Positions 8,769 to 18,801 of a stretch of 64,000 nucleotides of DNA are shown here, one piece after another. The notes beneath the pieces are model-generated. The model saw only the letters and a list, made by a program, of their open reading frames with translations. It searched no databases and had not been told where the DNA came from. The DNA is taken from NCBI RefSeq assembly GCF_018224925.1, contig NZ_JAGTUF010000015.1:28739-92738 (forward strand). Reading direction: 5' to 3'. Position 1 is the first letter of the stretch. Each line of letters opens with the position of its first letter. Made by a program: the position numbers and the translations under genes. The DNA is from Magnetospirillum sulfuroxidans. GTDB taxonomy: Bacteria; Pseudomonadota; Alphaproteobacteria; Rhodospirillales; Magnetospirillaceae.

Positions 8769-8807
8769 TCTCTTGCCAAACGGTCTTGGCCGTGCCACCA
8801 AGAATGC

Positions 8808-9203
8808 ATGATGACTGGTCAGACCTTGACGGCGTTGCTGTGGGTAGGAGCGGGCGGAGGCTTGGGGGCCTGCGCCCGTTACCTGTCCATGGCCGTGTTG
8901 GCGCAATGGATCGGCACCGGTTTTCCGTGGGGCACCTTGTTTGTCAACATCGTCGGCAGTTTCATCATGGGGGTGTTGGCGGAACTGGGGGCGCTGGCTT
9001 GGCAGCCGAGCCAGGACGCCAAGCTGTTCCTGCTGACCGGGGTGCTGGGGGGATTCACCACCTTTTCCACCTTTTCCCTTGATGTCGCCTTGTTGGTGGA
9101 ACGGCACGACTGGATGGTCGCCGGGCTTTATATCGCCACCTCGGTGACGCTGTCGATCATGGCGCTGTTCGCGGCCATGGCGTTGGTGCGTAACCTGGTG
9201 TAG
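8808..9203 (+). CDS. crcB: Fluoride channel/exporter CrcB (Fluc)
   Basis: A 131-residue inner-membrane protein with four predicted membrane segments. The Fluc signatures GGGLGACARY near the N-terminus, the asparagine of FVNIVGSFIMG, and GGFTTFSTFS with the phenylalanine box are all present. Fluc dimers export fluoride. No fluoride riboswitch is visible in the short gap upstream. The stop is 10 bp before the ATG of the pseudouridine synthase gene, so the two are probably in one transcript. Confidence 0.95.
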   Translation: MMTGQTLTALLWVGAGGGLGACARYLSMAVLAQWIGTGFPWGTLFVNIVGSFIMGVLAELGALAWQPSQDAKLFLLTGVLGGFTTFSTFSLDVALLVERHDWMVAGLYIATSVTLSIMALFAAMALVRNLV

Positions 9204-9213
9204 GTTGCCGACC

Positions 9214-10218
9214 ATGAGCACCGTACAAATCCTGGCCGTCGCCGAAGAAGATATCAATATCCGTTTGGACCGCTGGTTCAAGCGGCATTTCCCGATTGTG
9301 GGCCATGGCCAGCTGGAAAAATGGCTGCGAACCGGACAGGTCCGCGTTGACGGCAAACGGGCCAAGGCCAGTCAGCGGCTGGATCCGGGGCAGCATGTGC
9401 GCGTGCCGCCGCTTCCCGAGGATGAGGCGCCAAAATATCTGGTGGGTGATCGTGCCCGACCGCCAGTGGACGACAAGATTGCCCGTATGCTGCAAGATGC
9501 GGTCTTGTACATGGATGATGATGTCATCGCCTTGAACAAGCCGGCGGGAATCAGCGTCCAAGGCGGCACCGGCACCGGCGACAAGCATATCGATGCTTGG
9601 CTGGATGCGCTGAAATTCGAACGCGACGACCGTCCGCGTCTGGTTCATCGTCTGGACAAGGATACGTCCGGGGTTTTGCTGTTGGGGCGTTCGGCCAATG
9701 CCACCGCCAAGCTGGCCGCCGCTTTCAAAAGCCGGGCGGCGCGCAAGTGCTATTGGGCGTTGGTGGTCGGCGTGCCGAAAATGCGCCAAGGGCGCATTGA
9801 TGCCGCCTTGGCCAAACTGCCCGGCCGAGCTGGCGAAAAGATGGCGGTTGACGAAGACGAGGGCAAGCGCGCGGTGACCTGGTACCGGGTGGTTGATAGC
9901 GCGTTGCGCAAGACGGCGTGGTTGGAAATGGAACCGCGCACCGGGCGGACCCATCAATTGCGAGCCCATTGCGCCCTGATCGGCACGCCGATCTTGGGGG
10001 ATGGCAAGTATGGCGGCACCGAGGCCTTTATTTCCGGCACCGGCGTATCGCGCAAGATGCACTTGCACGCCCGCGCCGTCAGGCTGCCCCATCCGCGTAC
10101 CGGCAAGGAGCTGGTGGTGATGGCGCCGCTGCCCGAACATATGGACAAGTCGTTCGAATTCTTTGGCTTTGACCAAGCCGATGCGGGCAAGCCTTTCGCC
10201 GCTTTCGAGCAAGATTAA
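9214..10218 (+). CDS. rluC: RluC-type 23S rRNA pseudouridine synthase
   Basis: A 334-residue RluA-family enzyme converting uridines of 23S rRNA to pseudouridine. An N-terminal S4 RNA-binding domain (LDRWFKRHFP, then LEKWLRTGQVRVDGKRAK) is followed by the catalytic domain. HRLDKDTSGVLLLGRS contains the catalytic aspartate, and GRTHQLRAH and GDGKYGG are the conserved later blocks. ATG at 9214 is preferred over an in-frame TTG at 9205. RluC is the likely subfamily, but RluD-type specificity cannot be excluded from sequence alone. A strong terminator follows directly. Confidence 0.9.
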   Translation: MSTVQILAVAEEDINIRLDRWFKRHFPIVGHGQLEKWLRTGQVRVDGKRAKASQRLDPGQHVRVPPLPEDEAPKYLVGDRARPPVDDKIARMLQDAVLYMDDDVIALNKPAGISVQGGTGTGDKHIDAWLDALKFERDDRPRLVHRLDKDTSGVLLLGRSANATAKLAAAFKSRAARKCYWALVVGVPKMRQGRIDAALAKLPGRAGEKMAVDEDEGKRAVTWYRVVDSALRKTAWLEMEPRTGRTHQLRAHCALIGTPILGDGKYGGTEAFISGTGVSRKMHLHARAVRLPHPRTGKELVVMAPLPEHMDKSFEFFGFDQADAGKPFAAFEQD

Positions 10219-10245
10219 AAAAGGGGGCCGCTGGCCCCCTTTTAT
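10219..10245 (+). terminator. Rho-independent terminator after rluC
   Basis: AAGGGGGCC pairs with GGCCCCCTT across a 3-nt loop and is followed by TTAT, directly after the rluC stop. A second, imperfect repeat at 10287-10311 (TGAACTGATCC paired with GGATCAATTCA) has no T tract. Confidence 0.85.
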
Positions 10246-10381
10246 AACGTTTTTCCGTGCGATTTGGCCTTATACCGCCCGGTCAATGAACTGATCCGTT
10301 GGATCAATTCATGCCGAGACGGTGGGGCTCTGACGCCGCTTGCCGGTCGCCGGAACGGATCATTTCAAAGGGCGGCCGGTC

Positions 10382-11056
10382 TTACAGCTTGACCTTGTGG
10401 GTCATGCCGCCCTTGCCGTTGGCGGTGAAATCGACGGTGGCCTTGACGGTCTTGCCACAGGCTTGGAAGGTCCAGACTTCCTGCCAGGCGCCCTCGATCA
10501 ACACCCCCTTGGGGTTGACCTTGCGCGGCTTGGTTTCCTTGCTGACGACGGTGTCGAACGGGATGATCTGGCTGACATCGGTGCATTTCTTCGCCGCTAA
10601 TCCGCCAATCACGTCCTTGAGCACCAGATTCTGCGTCGGCGGCGTGGCCGCGCTCAGGCCTGGCATCATCAGGGCAATCTTGGGCTGAGCGCTGGGCTGA
10701 GCCTCCATCAGGATATTCTGATAGGCGGTCTTGCCGCAGCTATCCATGCGGATCCGGTCCTGCCAAATCCCGCTGACCGGATGCAGTCCCTGGTCGAATT
10801 GCGGATAGGCGTAAAAGATCAACTCGGCCCGATTCATGGCCTTTTGGTCTTTGCAGGCCGGATTGGAAACGCTTGCGCCCATCACCGCCATCTGACCGAT
10901 GGCTTTTTTGTAGCCCTCCGAGGTGGCATAAGCCTCGAAGCGCTGGGCGGCATTTTGCGGCTGGGCGGCAGGGGCCGGTTGCTCGGCGGCGGTTTGAGCA
11001 AAAGCGGGGACCGTGACTGCCAGGGTTGCGGCAAAAGCAAGGAAACCGAAACGCAT
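10382..11056 (-). CDS. Secreted protein of unknown function
   Basis: I do not recognise the family. The 224-residue protein begins with a clear signal peptide (MRFGFLAFAATLAVTVPAFA), followed by an alanine-, proline- and glutamine-rich linker. The mature domain holds four cysteines, in PACKD, DSCGK, KKCTD and QACGK, consistent with two periplasmic disulfides. No catalytic motif is visible. The gene stands alone, between the end of rluC and the hibernation-factor-like gene, both separated by non-coding gaps. Confidence 0.75.
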   Translation of the reverse strand: MRFGFLAFAATLAVTVPAFAQTAAEQPAPAAQPQNAAQRFEAYATSEGYKKAIGQMAVMGASVSNPACKDQKAMNRAELIFYAYPQFDQGLHPVSGIWQDRIRMDSCGKTAYQNILMEAQPSAQPKIALMMPGLSAATPPTQNLVLKDVIGGLAAKKCTDVSQIIPFDTVVSKETKPRKVNPKGVLIEGAWQEVWTFQACGKTVKATVDFTANGKGGMTHKVKL

Positions 11057-11143
11057 GGTTGCGGGAACTCCGTGAAAGATAATGGCGGACCTTACTCTAA
11101 CCGCCGCGGCGGTGCAAAATATCCTGTAGCACGGCAGCCATCC

Positions 11144-11479
11144 TCAATCACCGACCCGGCGGGGATCTTGATCGCGCAATTGTCCCAGCGTGTTCTCGAG
11201 CAGCCGGGCCAATTTATCGGCGCCGCCTTTGACCGCAAGACCAAGTGTCGCCGCCTCATGCGTGATGGCCAAGGGCTGATGCCCTCTGAGGCGCGCTTCC
11301 ATGGTGCAATGGATGTCGCTTTGCCCGCCCTTGCCGGCGCTTTCATCGCGCAGGTGGACTTCAATCCGGGTGATCTGATCGCTTTGCCGGTCAACGGCTT
11401 TTTTCACCACCTCGCTGATCCAAGTGATCAGAGCTTGGTCGCTGTCGATGTGGTGGCCGGTATTGATCTGGATTTGCAT
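11144..11479 (-). CDS. HPF/RaiA-family ribosome-associated protein (short)
   Basis: A 111-residue protein resembling hibernation-promoting factors, which bind the 30S subunit and inactivate idle ribosomes. Supporting features are the N-terminal beta strand MQIQINTGHHI, the stretch ITRIEVHLRDES, and a C-terminal helix IHCTMEARLRGHQPLAIT followed by KLARLLENTLGQL. The start at 11479 has AAAAGGAAA upstream. A second, more typical HPF gene lies at 46076. This copy sits just downstream of an ATP synthase beta remnant, so it may be left over from a lost cluster. Identification rests on overall pattern, so confidence is moderate. Confidence 0.65.
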   Translation of the reverse strand: MQIQINTGHHIDSDQALITWISEVVKKAVDRQSDQITRIEVHLRDESAGKGGQSDIHCTMEARLRGHQPLAITHEAATLGLAVKGGADKLARLLENTLGQLRDQDPRRVGD

Positions 11480-11588
11480 GATGCTTTTCCTTTTATGGAC
11501 GGAGATTGCCCAGGATTTCGTGGGATGATCCGATTCCGGCAAGAACGCCATCAGCGCCGTGCGGGCGATGTGGATGAGCGTCGTACGA

Positions 11589-11846
11589 TCATCGTCGGCC
11601 AAGCTTTGCGCCGCGTCCTGGACTGCCTGTCCGGATCGGACCATCAGCGACAACCTCGATGATGATGGCCTGGTCGGTCCCGGCGCGCAGGAGCGAATTA
11701 ATCGGGGGGAGCCGAGTCTCGAACCGTGCATCGACGACGCTGCCACGCACCGAGACGACCGTTCCAAGATTGGGAGGGGCGCTTGCGTCGTTCGTGTCCC
11801 CATCGGTGGCGGCCGTCATGCAGACCATCCTTTCCCACGGCGACAA
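11589..11846 (-). pseudogene. atpD: Remnant of an N-type F1 ATP synthase beta subunit gene (5' end only)
   Basis: The frame encodes only about 85 residues. The stretch GTVVSVRGSVVDARFETRLP followed by PINSLLRAG and IIIEVVAD matches the N-terminal beta-barrel of F1 beta subunits. It looks closer to the alternative Na+-type (N-ATPase) form than to the housekeeping one. Similarity stops abruptly near 11643, and the frame then ends after an unrelated basic tail. A functional beta subunit needs about 460 residues with a P-loop, which is absent. I therefore read this as a deletion remnant. Confidence 0.6.
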
Positions 11847-12159
11847 AGGTTGCGGCGTGGTTGATACTACGCGTCAGCCGAGCGGGTCCGCAAGGTTGGC
11901 AATCTTCTCAAGGGATCGTCGCACGGGCCGTGCGCCGTCAACAACACCCGCGGATTTCCCCCAGGGAGAGGCCAAAGTCGCCGAGACGGAAAAAAGCTCT
12001 CATCTTTCCGTGCCGTCCATTTCAGCAAGCCACTTGGAAATCAAAGGCCAAAGGCTGATGACGTCACGTTTTTCTTGACCCCGGCCGACAGCGGACGAAA
12101 TACTTGCCAATCGTGATCAACCGGTCACGCTGGGGTAATAATCGTAGAGTCTTCTTGCC
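11847..12159. other. Intergenic region with no gene seen (313 bp)
   Basis: This gap separates the minus-strand ATP synthase remnant from the plus-strand HAD phosphatase gene. I see no convincing coding frame, tRNA or terminator. Short frames here lack ribosome binding sites and family resemblance. It should carry the promoter of the phosphatase-asmA unit. Confidence 0.5.
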
Positions 12160-12843
12160 TTGGACGAATTACGCATAGTCGTTTTCGACGTGGACGGAAC
12201 CCTCATCGATTCCGAACACAATATCGTCACCGCCATGACCGAGGCCTGGGCTCATATGGAGCTTGGCGTCCCCGATCCCGCCGACGTGCGCCGCATCATC
12301 GGCTTGTCATTGGTGGAAGCCTGTCAGGTTTTGCTGCCGTGGGCGCCGGGCAATCTGCATCGGGCGGTGGCTGAATCCTATAAGGAAGCCTTTCGTGCCC
12401 TGCGCTTGCTGCCCGAACGCGAGGAACCCTTGTTCCCCGGCGTCCGCGCGGCGCTGGAGGAGATGGAGGCCGCCGGCTGGCTGTTGGGGTTGGCCACCGG
12501 AAAGTCCCTGCGCGGGGTGCATTCCATGCTCGACAGTCACGCCCTGCATGGGCGCTTTGTCACCATCCAGACCGCCGACGACAATCCGGGCAAACCCAAT
12601 CCCGGCATGCTGCTGCGCGCCGCCGCCGAAACCGGGGTGGATGTGTCTCGCATGGTGATGATCGGCGACACCGCTTATGACATGCAGATGGCCCGATCGG
12701 CCAAGGTTGCCGGGCTGGGGGTGTCGTGGGGCTATCATGGCCTGGAGGAATTGCATGAGGCCGGGGCTGCCCTGGTGGTTGATAGCTTCGAAAATCTGGC
12801 GGATATCGCCGCGTCGTTGATCGGAAAACCCCCATGCGCTTGA
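12160..12843 (+). CDS. HAD-superfamily hydrolase, phosphoglycolate-phosphatase-like
   Basis: A 227-residue HAD subclass IA phosphatase. Motif I is VVFDVDGTLIDSE with the nucleophilic aspartate, motif II is LATGKS, and motifs III and IV are PNPGM and MIGDTAYDMQMA. These predict Mg2+-dependent hydrolysis of a small phosphomonoester such as 2-phosphoglycolate, but specificity cannot be assigned. The cap domain is helical. The frame opens with a TTG at 12160 and has no better ATG near motif I, so the start is uncertain. The 3' end overlaps the asmA-like gene by 10 bp, indicating coupling. Confidence 0.88.
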   Translation: MDELRIVVFDVDGTLIDSEHNIVTAMTEAWAHMELGVPDPADVRRIIGLSLVEACQVLLPWAPGNLHRAVAESYKEAFRALRLLPEREEPLFPGVRAALEEMEAAGWLLGLATGKSLRGVHSMLDSHALHGRFVTIQTADDNPGKPNPGMLLRAAAETGVDVSRMVMIGDTAYDMQMARSAKVAGLGVSWGYHGLEELHEAGAALVVDSFENLADIAASLIGKPPCA

Positions 12844-15005
12844 GTTTCGCCGTCAAGCTGGTCGCCGCCGGGGCGGTCGCGGTCACCGTGGCGCTGATCG
12901 CCGCCACCAAAGCCATCGATTTCGACACCTACAAGGGCTATGTCGCCGATCTGGTCGAAGCCGAGACGGGCCGCAAACTGACGTTTGGCGGGCCGGTCAA
13001 GTTGCGCCTGGGGCTGGTGCCGTCGCTGATCGCGGAAAATATCACCTTGTCCAACGTGGCGGGCGGCTCTCGTCCCGAGATGATCACGATCGAGCGCATC
13101 GAGGCCGAGGTGGCCCTGCCGGCTTTGCTGCGCAAGGAAATCCTGATTCAGCGGCTGATCCTTTCATCCCCCCATATCTTGCTGGAAAAGGGCAATTGGC
13201 GCTTGGCCGACACCGGCAAGCCTCAGGTTACCGGCACGCCGACCCGCTTCAATCTGCGCGAATTGAAGATCAAGAACGCCAAGGTGACGTGGCGCGACGA
13301 TGGCGGCCGACAGACCACCATCGGGGTGCATAAATTGGCGCTGATGCCGGAACAAGGCAACGCGGGGGCGGTTGGTGTTTCGGTGGTCGGCGATGCCATC
13401 GGCAAGAATTTTGAATTCACCGGTAAGATCGGCAATCTGGCCGCGGCCTTGGCTGGAAAGCCTTGGCCGGTGACGCTGAAAGGTTCCGCACCGGGGATCA
13501 TTATCGCCGTGGATGGCGCCATCGGCAATTTGGCCGACTTTGCCGGGTTAGACCTGAAAGTCAGCTTTCAGACCGATGAAATGGGCGATCTGCTGCGCTT
13601 GACCGGTTTGCAGGGGGCGGGCAATGGTTCCATGGGGCCGATGCGGCTGTCCGCCCGTCTTGGCGATGGCGGCGGGGTGATCGGGATCAGTGATCTTGAT
13701 GCCAGCGCCGGGCGTCGCGACGTCATGTTCGCCAGCGTCAAGGGGGCGGTCAGGGATGTGGTCGGCTTGGCTGGCATCGAGGTTTCGGTTCAGGCTGAAA
13801 CCGATGATCTGGCCCGTCTGGGCCGGGTCCTTGGCCATGACTTGCCGTCCATGGGACCCTTGCGGTTGGGCGTCACCTTGCGCGATGGCAAGGACATGTG
13901 GGCGGCATCCGACCTTAAGCTTCACGCCGGGTCCAGCGATGTGACCGGCGACATCACGCTTTATTCCGGCAAACGGCCAAGGCTTAAGGCTGATTTAGCC
14001 GCACCGCAGCTGAATGTGAGTGATTTTTTGGGCAAACCCACCGCCGCGGTCGATGGCGGCCGGGTCATTCCGGCGGCGGCGGTGCCGGTGGATCTGTTGC
14101 GCGCTTACGACGCCGAGATCGGACTGAAGCTGGAAAAGCTGGTGCTGTCGACGGTGACGTTGAACGCGGTCACGGCCGAGGCGATTTTACAAAATTCCAC
14201 CCTGACCGTTCCGGCCTTTCACGCCGCTTTTGCCGGCGGCGCGGTCGAGGGCGGGCTGACCGTCGAGGCCCGGCCAGCGCGGCCGGTGGTTTCGTTGCAG
14301 ATGACCGCCACCGGGGTGAATTTCGGTAAGGCGGCGCACGATGCCGGCAGCGATCTGTTGAGTGGCGGCATCGGCGATCTGAAGCTGGCGTTGAAAGGCA
14401 ATGGCGGCGATCTGCGGGCGCTGATGGCCAGCGCCAATGGCTCGGCGGTGCTGAACCTTGGCCCCGGGCAGGTGAATAACCAGGCTTTCAGTTGGGCCGG
14501 CGGCGATGTGATCAGCCATGTTCTGGCTATTTTGAACCCGTTGGCAAAATCGCGCGAGACCACCCAGATGAGCTGCGCCATCGTCAATTTCAGGGTCAAG
14601 AACGGTTTGGCCGCCACCGATAAAGGCATCGCGGTTCAGACCGAAGGCATCGACGTGGTCGGAGCCGGCACCATCAGCTTACACGATGAAAGCCTGGACT
14701 TGGGCTTCACCCCGCGCGCCAAGGAAGGGTTGGGGCTGTCGGTGGGGGGGCAATTCGCCGGACTGACCCGTCTGCGCGGAACCCTGATGTCCCCCAGTCT
14801 GTCGGTGGATGAAATGGGAACGGCACGCGCCGCCTTGTCGGTGGGGGCGGCGGCGGCCACCGCCGGTCTGTCGCTCTTGGGCGAATTGTTGATGGATAAA
14901 GTCATGGCGGACGACAATCCCTGCCGGACGGCCTTAGCCATGGGCAAGGCGGCGCCGACGGCCAAGGGCGGCGGCGGCGTGTTGGAAAGCTTGTTCGGAC
15001 GCTGA
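12834..15005 (+). CDS. AsmA-family envelope protein
   Basis: A 723-residue protein with an N-terminal signal anchor (MRLSFAVKLVAAGAVAVTVA) and a long periplasmic part made largely of beta strands. AsmA-type features include FDTYKGYVADLVEAETGR and FGGPVKLRLGLVPSLIAENI near the N-terminus and the LNAVTAEAIL and LDLGFTPRAKEGLGLSVGG blocks toward the C-terminus. AsmA-like proteins are thought to move phospholipids across, or organise, the cell envelope. Length is normal for the family. It overlaps the upstream HAD phosphatase gene and precedes the ATP12-type chaperone by 46 bp. Confidence 0.88.
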   Translation: MRLSFAVKLVAAGAVAVTVALIAATKAIDFDTYKGYVADLVEAETGRKLTFGGPVKLRLGLVPSLIAENITLSNVAGGSRPEMITIERIEAEVALPALLRKEILIQRLILSSPHILLEKGNWRLADTGKPQVTGTPTRFNLRELKIKNAKVTWRDDGGRQTTIGVHKLALMPEQGNAGAVGVSVVGDAIGKNFEFTGKIGNLAAALAGKPWPVTLKGSAPGIIIAVDGAIGNLADFAGLDLKVSFQTDEMGDLLRLTGLQGAGNGSMGPMRLSARLGDGGGVIGISDLDASAGRRDVMFASVKGAVRDVVGLAGIEVSVQAETDDLARLGRVLGHDLPSMGPLRLGVTLRDGKDMWAASDLKLHAGSSDVTGDITLYSGKRPRLKADLAAPQLNVSDFLGKPTAAVDGGRVIPAAAVPVDLLRAYDAEIGLKLEKLVLSTVTLNAVTAEAILQNSTLTVPAFHAAFAGGAVEGGLTVEARPARPVVSLQMTATGVNFGKAAHDAGSDLLSGGIGDLKLALKGNGGDLRALMASANGSAVLNLGPGQVNNQAFSWAGGDVISHVLAILNPLAKSRETTQMSCAIVNFRVKNGLAATDKGIAVQTEGIDVVGAGTISLHDESLDLGFTPRAKEGLGLSVGGQFAGLTRLRGTLMSPSLSVDEMGTARAALSVGAAAATAGLSLLGELLMDKVMADDNPCRTALAMGKAAPTAKGGGGVLESLFGR

Positions 15006-15051
15006 TTTTGCCGTATTTCGGCAGCTTTCTTTCGCCACGAGGATCGGGGCC

Positions 15052-15756
15052 ATGCTGGGTAAGACCATAAAGCGCTTCCATAAACAGGCCGGCATCGCCG
15101 CCAGCGATGCCGGCTTCGCCGTGCAATTGGATGGGCGCGGCGTCAAAACCCCGGCGGGCCGCGCGCTGCAAGTCCCCAGCGAAAAACTGGCCTGGGCCAT
15201 CGCCGCCGAATGGGATGCGCAAGACGGTGAAATCAAGCCGTATTCCATGCCGCTGACCCAATTGGCCAGCACCGCACTGGATCGGGTGGGGCCGGAACGG
15301 GCGGTGATCGTCGACCAGATGGTTGCCTATGCCGCCACCGATCTGTTGTGCTATCGGGCCGAATCTCCGTCCGATCTGGTGGCGTTACAGACGCGAGAGT
15401 GGCAGCCGTTGCTGGATTGGAGCCAGGCGCATCTGGCCGCCGGCCTGCGTGTCACCACCGGGGTGATCGCCATCGACCAGCCGGCGGCGGCGCTGACCGC
15501 CTTGCGCGCCCGGCTTGATGGCTATGACCTCTGGCGGCTGACGGTGGCGCAGGCGGCGTGTTCCGCCTCGGGCTCGTTGGTGCTGGCCCTGGCCCTGACC
15601 GAGGGGCGGCTGAGCGGCGAGGAATGTTTCACCGCCTCTAATCTGGACGAAGCCTATCAGATGGCATTGTGGGGCGACGATTACGAAGCCGCCGACCGCC
15701 GGGCCGAATTGCTGCGCGATATTCAGGCGGCGGCGGATTTGTTGTCGCTTGTTTAG
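15052..15756 (+). CDS. ATP12-family F1-ATPase assembly chaperone
   Basis: A 234-residue protein resembling mitochondrial and alphaproteobacterial ATP12, which binds the F1 alpha subunit during ATP synthase assembly. Family features are RFHKQAGIAASDAGFAVQLD, the basic RGVKTPAGRAL segment, the conserved AAEWDAQ block, and CYRAESPSDLVALQTREW with WQPLLDW. It is typical of alphaproteobacteria. It is probably the last gene of the phosphatase-asmA unit, and it converges with the AT-rich gene on the other strand, whose stop lies two bases beyond. Confidence 0.9.
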   Translation: MLGKTIKRFHKQAGIAASDAGFAVQLDGRGVKTPAGRALQVPSEKLAWAIAAEWDAQDGEIKPYSMPLTQLASTALDRVGPERAVIVDQMVAYAATDLLCYRAESPSDLVALQTREWQPLLDWSQAHLAAGLRVTTGVIAIDQPAAALTALRARLDGYDLWRLTVAQAACSASGSLVLALALTEGRLSGEECFTASNLDEAYQMALWGDDYEAADRRAELLRDIQAAADLLSLV

Positions 15757-15757
15757 A

Positions 15758-16786
15758 TTAGTTGCCGCCGAATAAGTGTTTGACTTTTTCAAGGTTTGAA
15801 TCGCGCAACATCTGGCATATCAAAAATCCAGCAAGAGCCGCGCCGAAAATGCCAAACAACTTTATGTTCACAAATAGAAATCCGCTGCTCGACATATCAA
15901 TTAGCAAAACTAAGAGCACGGCAAAGGATAGGACAACGAATTTTTTCAAGACATAGTACCCTATTTTTCTTCTGGCTATTGACATGGCAATACGTTTATT
16001 CAGCGGCAAATTTTCGATTTTGTGTTCTATATCTTCATGAAAAAACTGCCATACTATCGACAAAATGCCGCCGAAGATCGCGCCGACAAATGTCCAAACG
16101 AGAGGTGTTTCAAATTTTATTTTGTGGGTAAAGGAGAATGGGTAGGTTAACGGATTTTTTGTGTTTTCTTTATTATTTTGACTATCAGTTGCGTTACTTT
16201 CATTTGTCAACATATTGACGGTGCCATCAATTTTAACGCTTTGCTCCATTTCCGGCCGGTCAATTAGATATTCTGGGATGGATATTTTCGGAGAGCACTT
16301 CCATCGCAAGACAGCATCGTGGCCGGTTGATAATATAATTTGTTCCGTGTCATCACTGGCGCAAGTGTTGTCACTATTGGCGCTGTGTTGAACGCCTTTT
16401 GTGCTGATGAATTCTTCATTATTATTTGTTGTAGAATTGACTGGAAGTTTAATTGATATTTTTTTGGGGTCAATTCCGATAGAAACTGGAAGATTATTTT
16501 CAATTCTTAAGTCTAAAATGAAAAAATTACCAAAAGAAGCTCGTGTCGGTGTTGGTATCACATTAAAAGATATAGAGCGCTTTGCGAGCATTCTTATTTC
16601 ATTCATTCGAGTAGTGTTGTTGTGATCTTTTTCTTCCTTGACTGCTGCATTCACTATTTTTCTGACATAGTCATCGTATTCAGGCAAAGAGCATCCCCCG
16701 GCTTTGGGTGTGGCCGTATGGGAGGTGTCGGCTGTCGCGGTATGGGTCAGCGCTAGAAAAATAAAAGTTATAAGGGTGATGCGCAT
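15758..16786 (-). CDS. AT-rich predicted membrane protein of unknown function
   Basis: I do not recognise the family. The roughly 342-residue protein has a signal peptide (MRITLITFIFLALTHTATA) and an asparagine- and threonine-rich extracytoplasmic domain of about 200 residues. Three C-terminal membrane segments follow (WTFVGAIFGGILSIVW, then FVVLSFAVLLVLLIDM, then IFGAALAGFLICQML), with a basic cytoplasmic loop between the first two. The gene is much richer in A+T than every neighbour, with AAT, AAA and ATT codons common, so recent horizontal acquisition is likely. ATG at 16786 is preferred because the signal peptide starts there and GGAG precedes it. Confidence 0.75.
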   Translation of the reverse strand: MRITLITFIFLALTHTATADTSHTATPKAGGCSLPEYDDYVRKIVNAAVKEEKDHNNTTRMNEIRMLAKRSISFNVIPTPTRASFGNFFILDLRIENNLPVSIGIDPKKISIKLPVNSTTNNNEEFISTKGVQHSANSDNTCASDDTEQIILSTGHDAVLRWKCSPKISIPEYLIDRPEMEQSVKIDGTVNMLTNESNATDSQNNKENTKNPLTYPFSFTHKIKFETPLVWTFVGAIFGGILSIVWQFFHEDIEHKIENLPLNKRIAMSIARRKIGYYVLKKFVVLSFAVLLVLLIDMSSSGFLFVNIKLFGIFGAALAGFLICQMLRDSNLEKVKHLFGGN

Positions 16787-17254
16787 GACCGAATACAGCT
16801 CCGTGAGTCTGGTATTCAGATTTATCAATTAAAGGTAGATCATTCAATGGGGATGAATCTGTTTTGAGAGGGGCATCATTCAACCCTTGGAATGCGACGG
16901 ATTCCCGGACGGCCTAAATTCTCGCGATCCGAGGGCTGAAAACCTTCCACTTACCGGTAATAATCTTGCGGCAGCGCCTGATTTCGGCCGTGGCGGCTAA
17001 TTCGGCAGTTTTCTGCCGCTTTGCGGTAAATAATTTGGTATTCGTGGGCCGTGTTTTTTCGGTGGCATGACAGTCGTGGGAATGGTATCTGCACTTCCCT
17101 GACCATAAGGGTGGGGGCTTTACTGACCCCATCGACGCCGAACGGCGAAGCCCTGATACCGGTGCGGCGTGGCCGCGCAGTTCAATCAAGTTGGGTGGCC
17201 CGTCAATCCCGAAAGCGAAACGCGCTTTCGGGGCGGGACACCAGGGGGAATCGG
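16787..17254. promoter_or_regulatory. Divergent intergenic region upstream of pccB (468 bp)
   Basis: No convincing gene is present. It holds a pair of similar direct elements, CGGTAATAATCTTG at 16955-16968 and CGGTAAATAATTTG at 17024-17037. There is a short hairpin CGGCAG-TTTT-CTGCCG at 17003-17018. A 10-bp stem (CCCGAAAGCG and its complement) at 17208-17232 ends 22 bp before the pccB start. The direct elements could bind a regulator of propionyl-CoA metabolism, and the last hairpin may act in the leader. Both roles are inferred. Confidence 0.35.
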
Positions 17255-18787
<1,533 letters not shown>

Positions 18788-18801
18788 TGGGGGGACCCCG
18801 C

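Noticed and set aside
8769..8807. Fluoride riboswitch ahead of crcB
   Set aside because: The gap is too short and has none of the conserved motif.
16914..17189. 91-codon minus-strand frame upstream of pccB
   Set aside because: No domain or start signal. It was checked because a regulator often sits next to pcc genes, but it does not look like one.
17051..17254. 68-codon N-terminal extension of PccB
   Set aside because: No similarity to the family and no ribosome binding site; the ATG at 17255 has a strong one.
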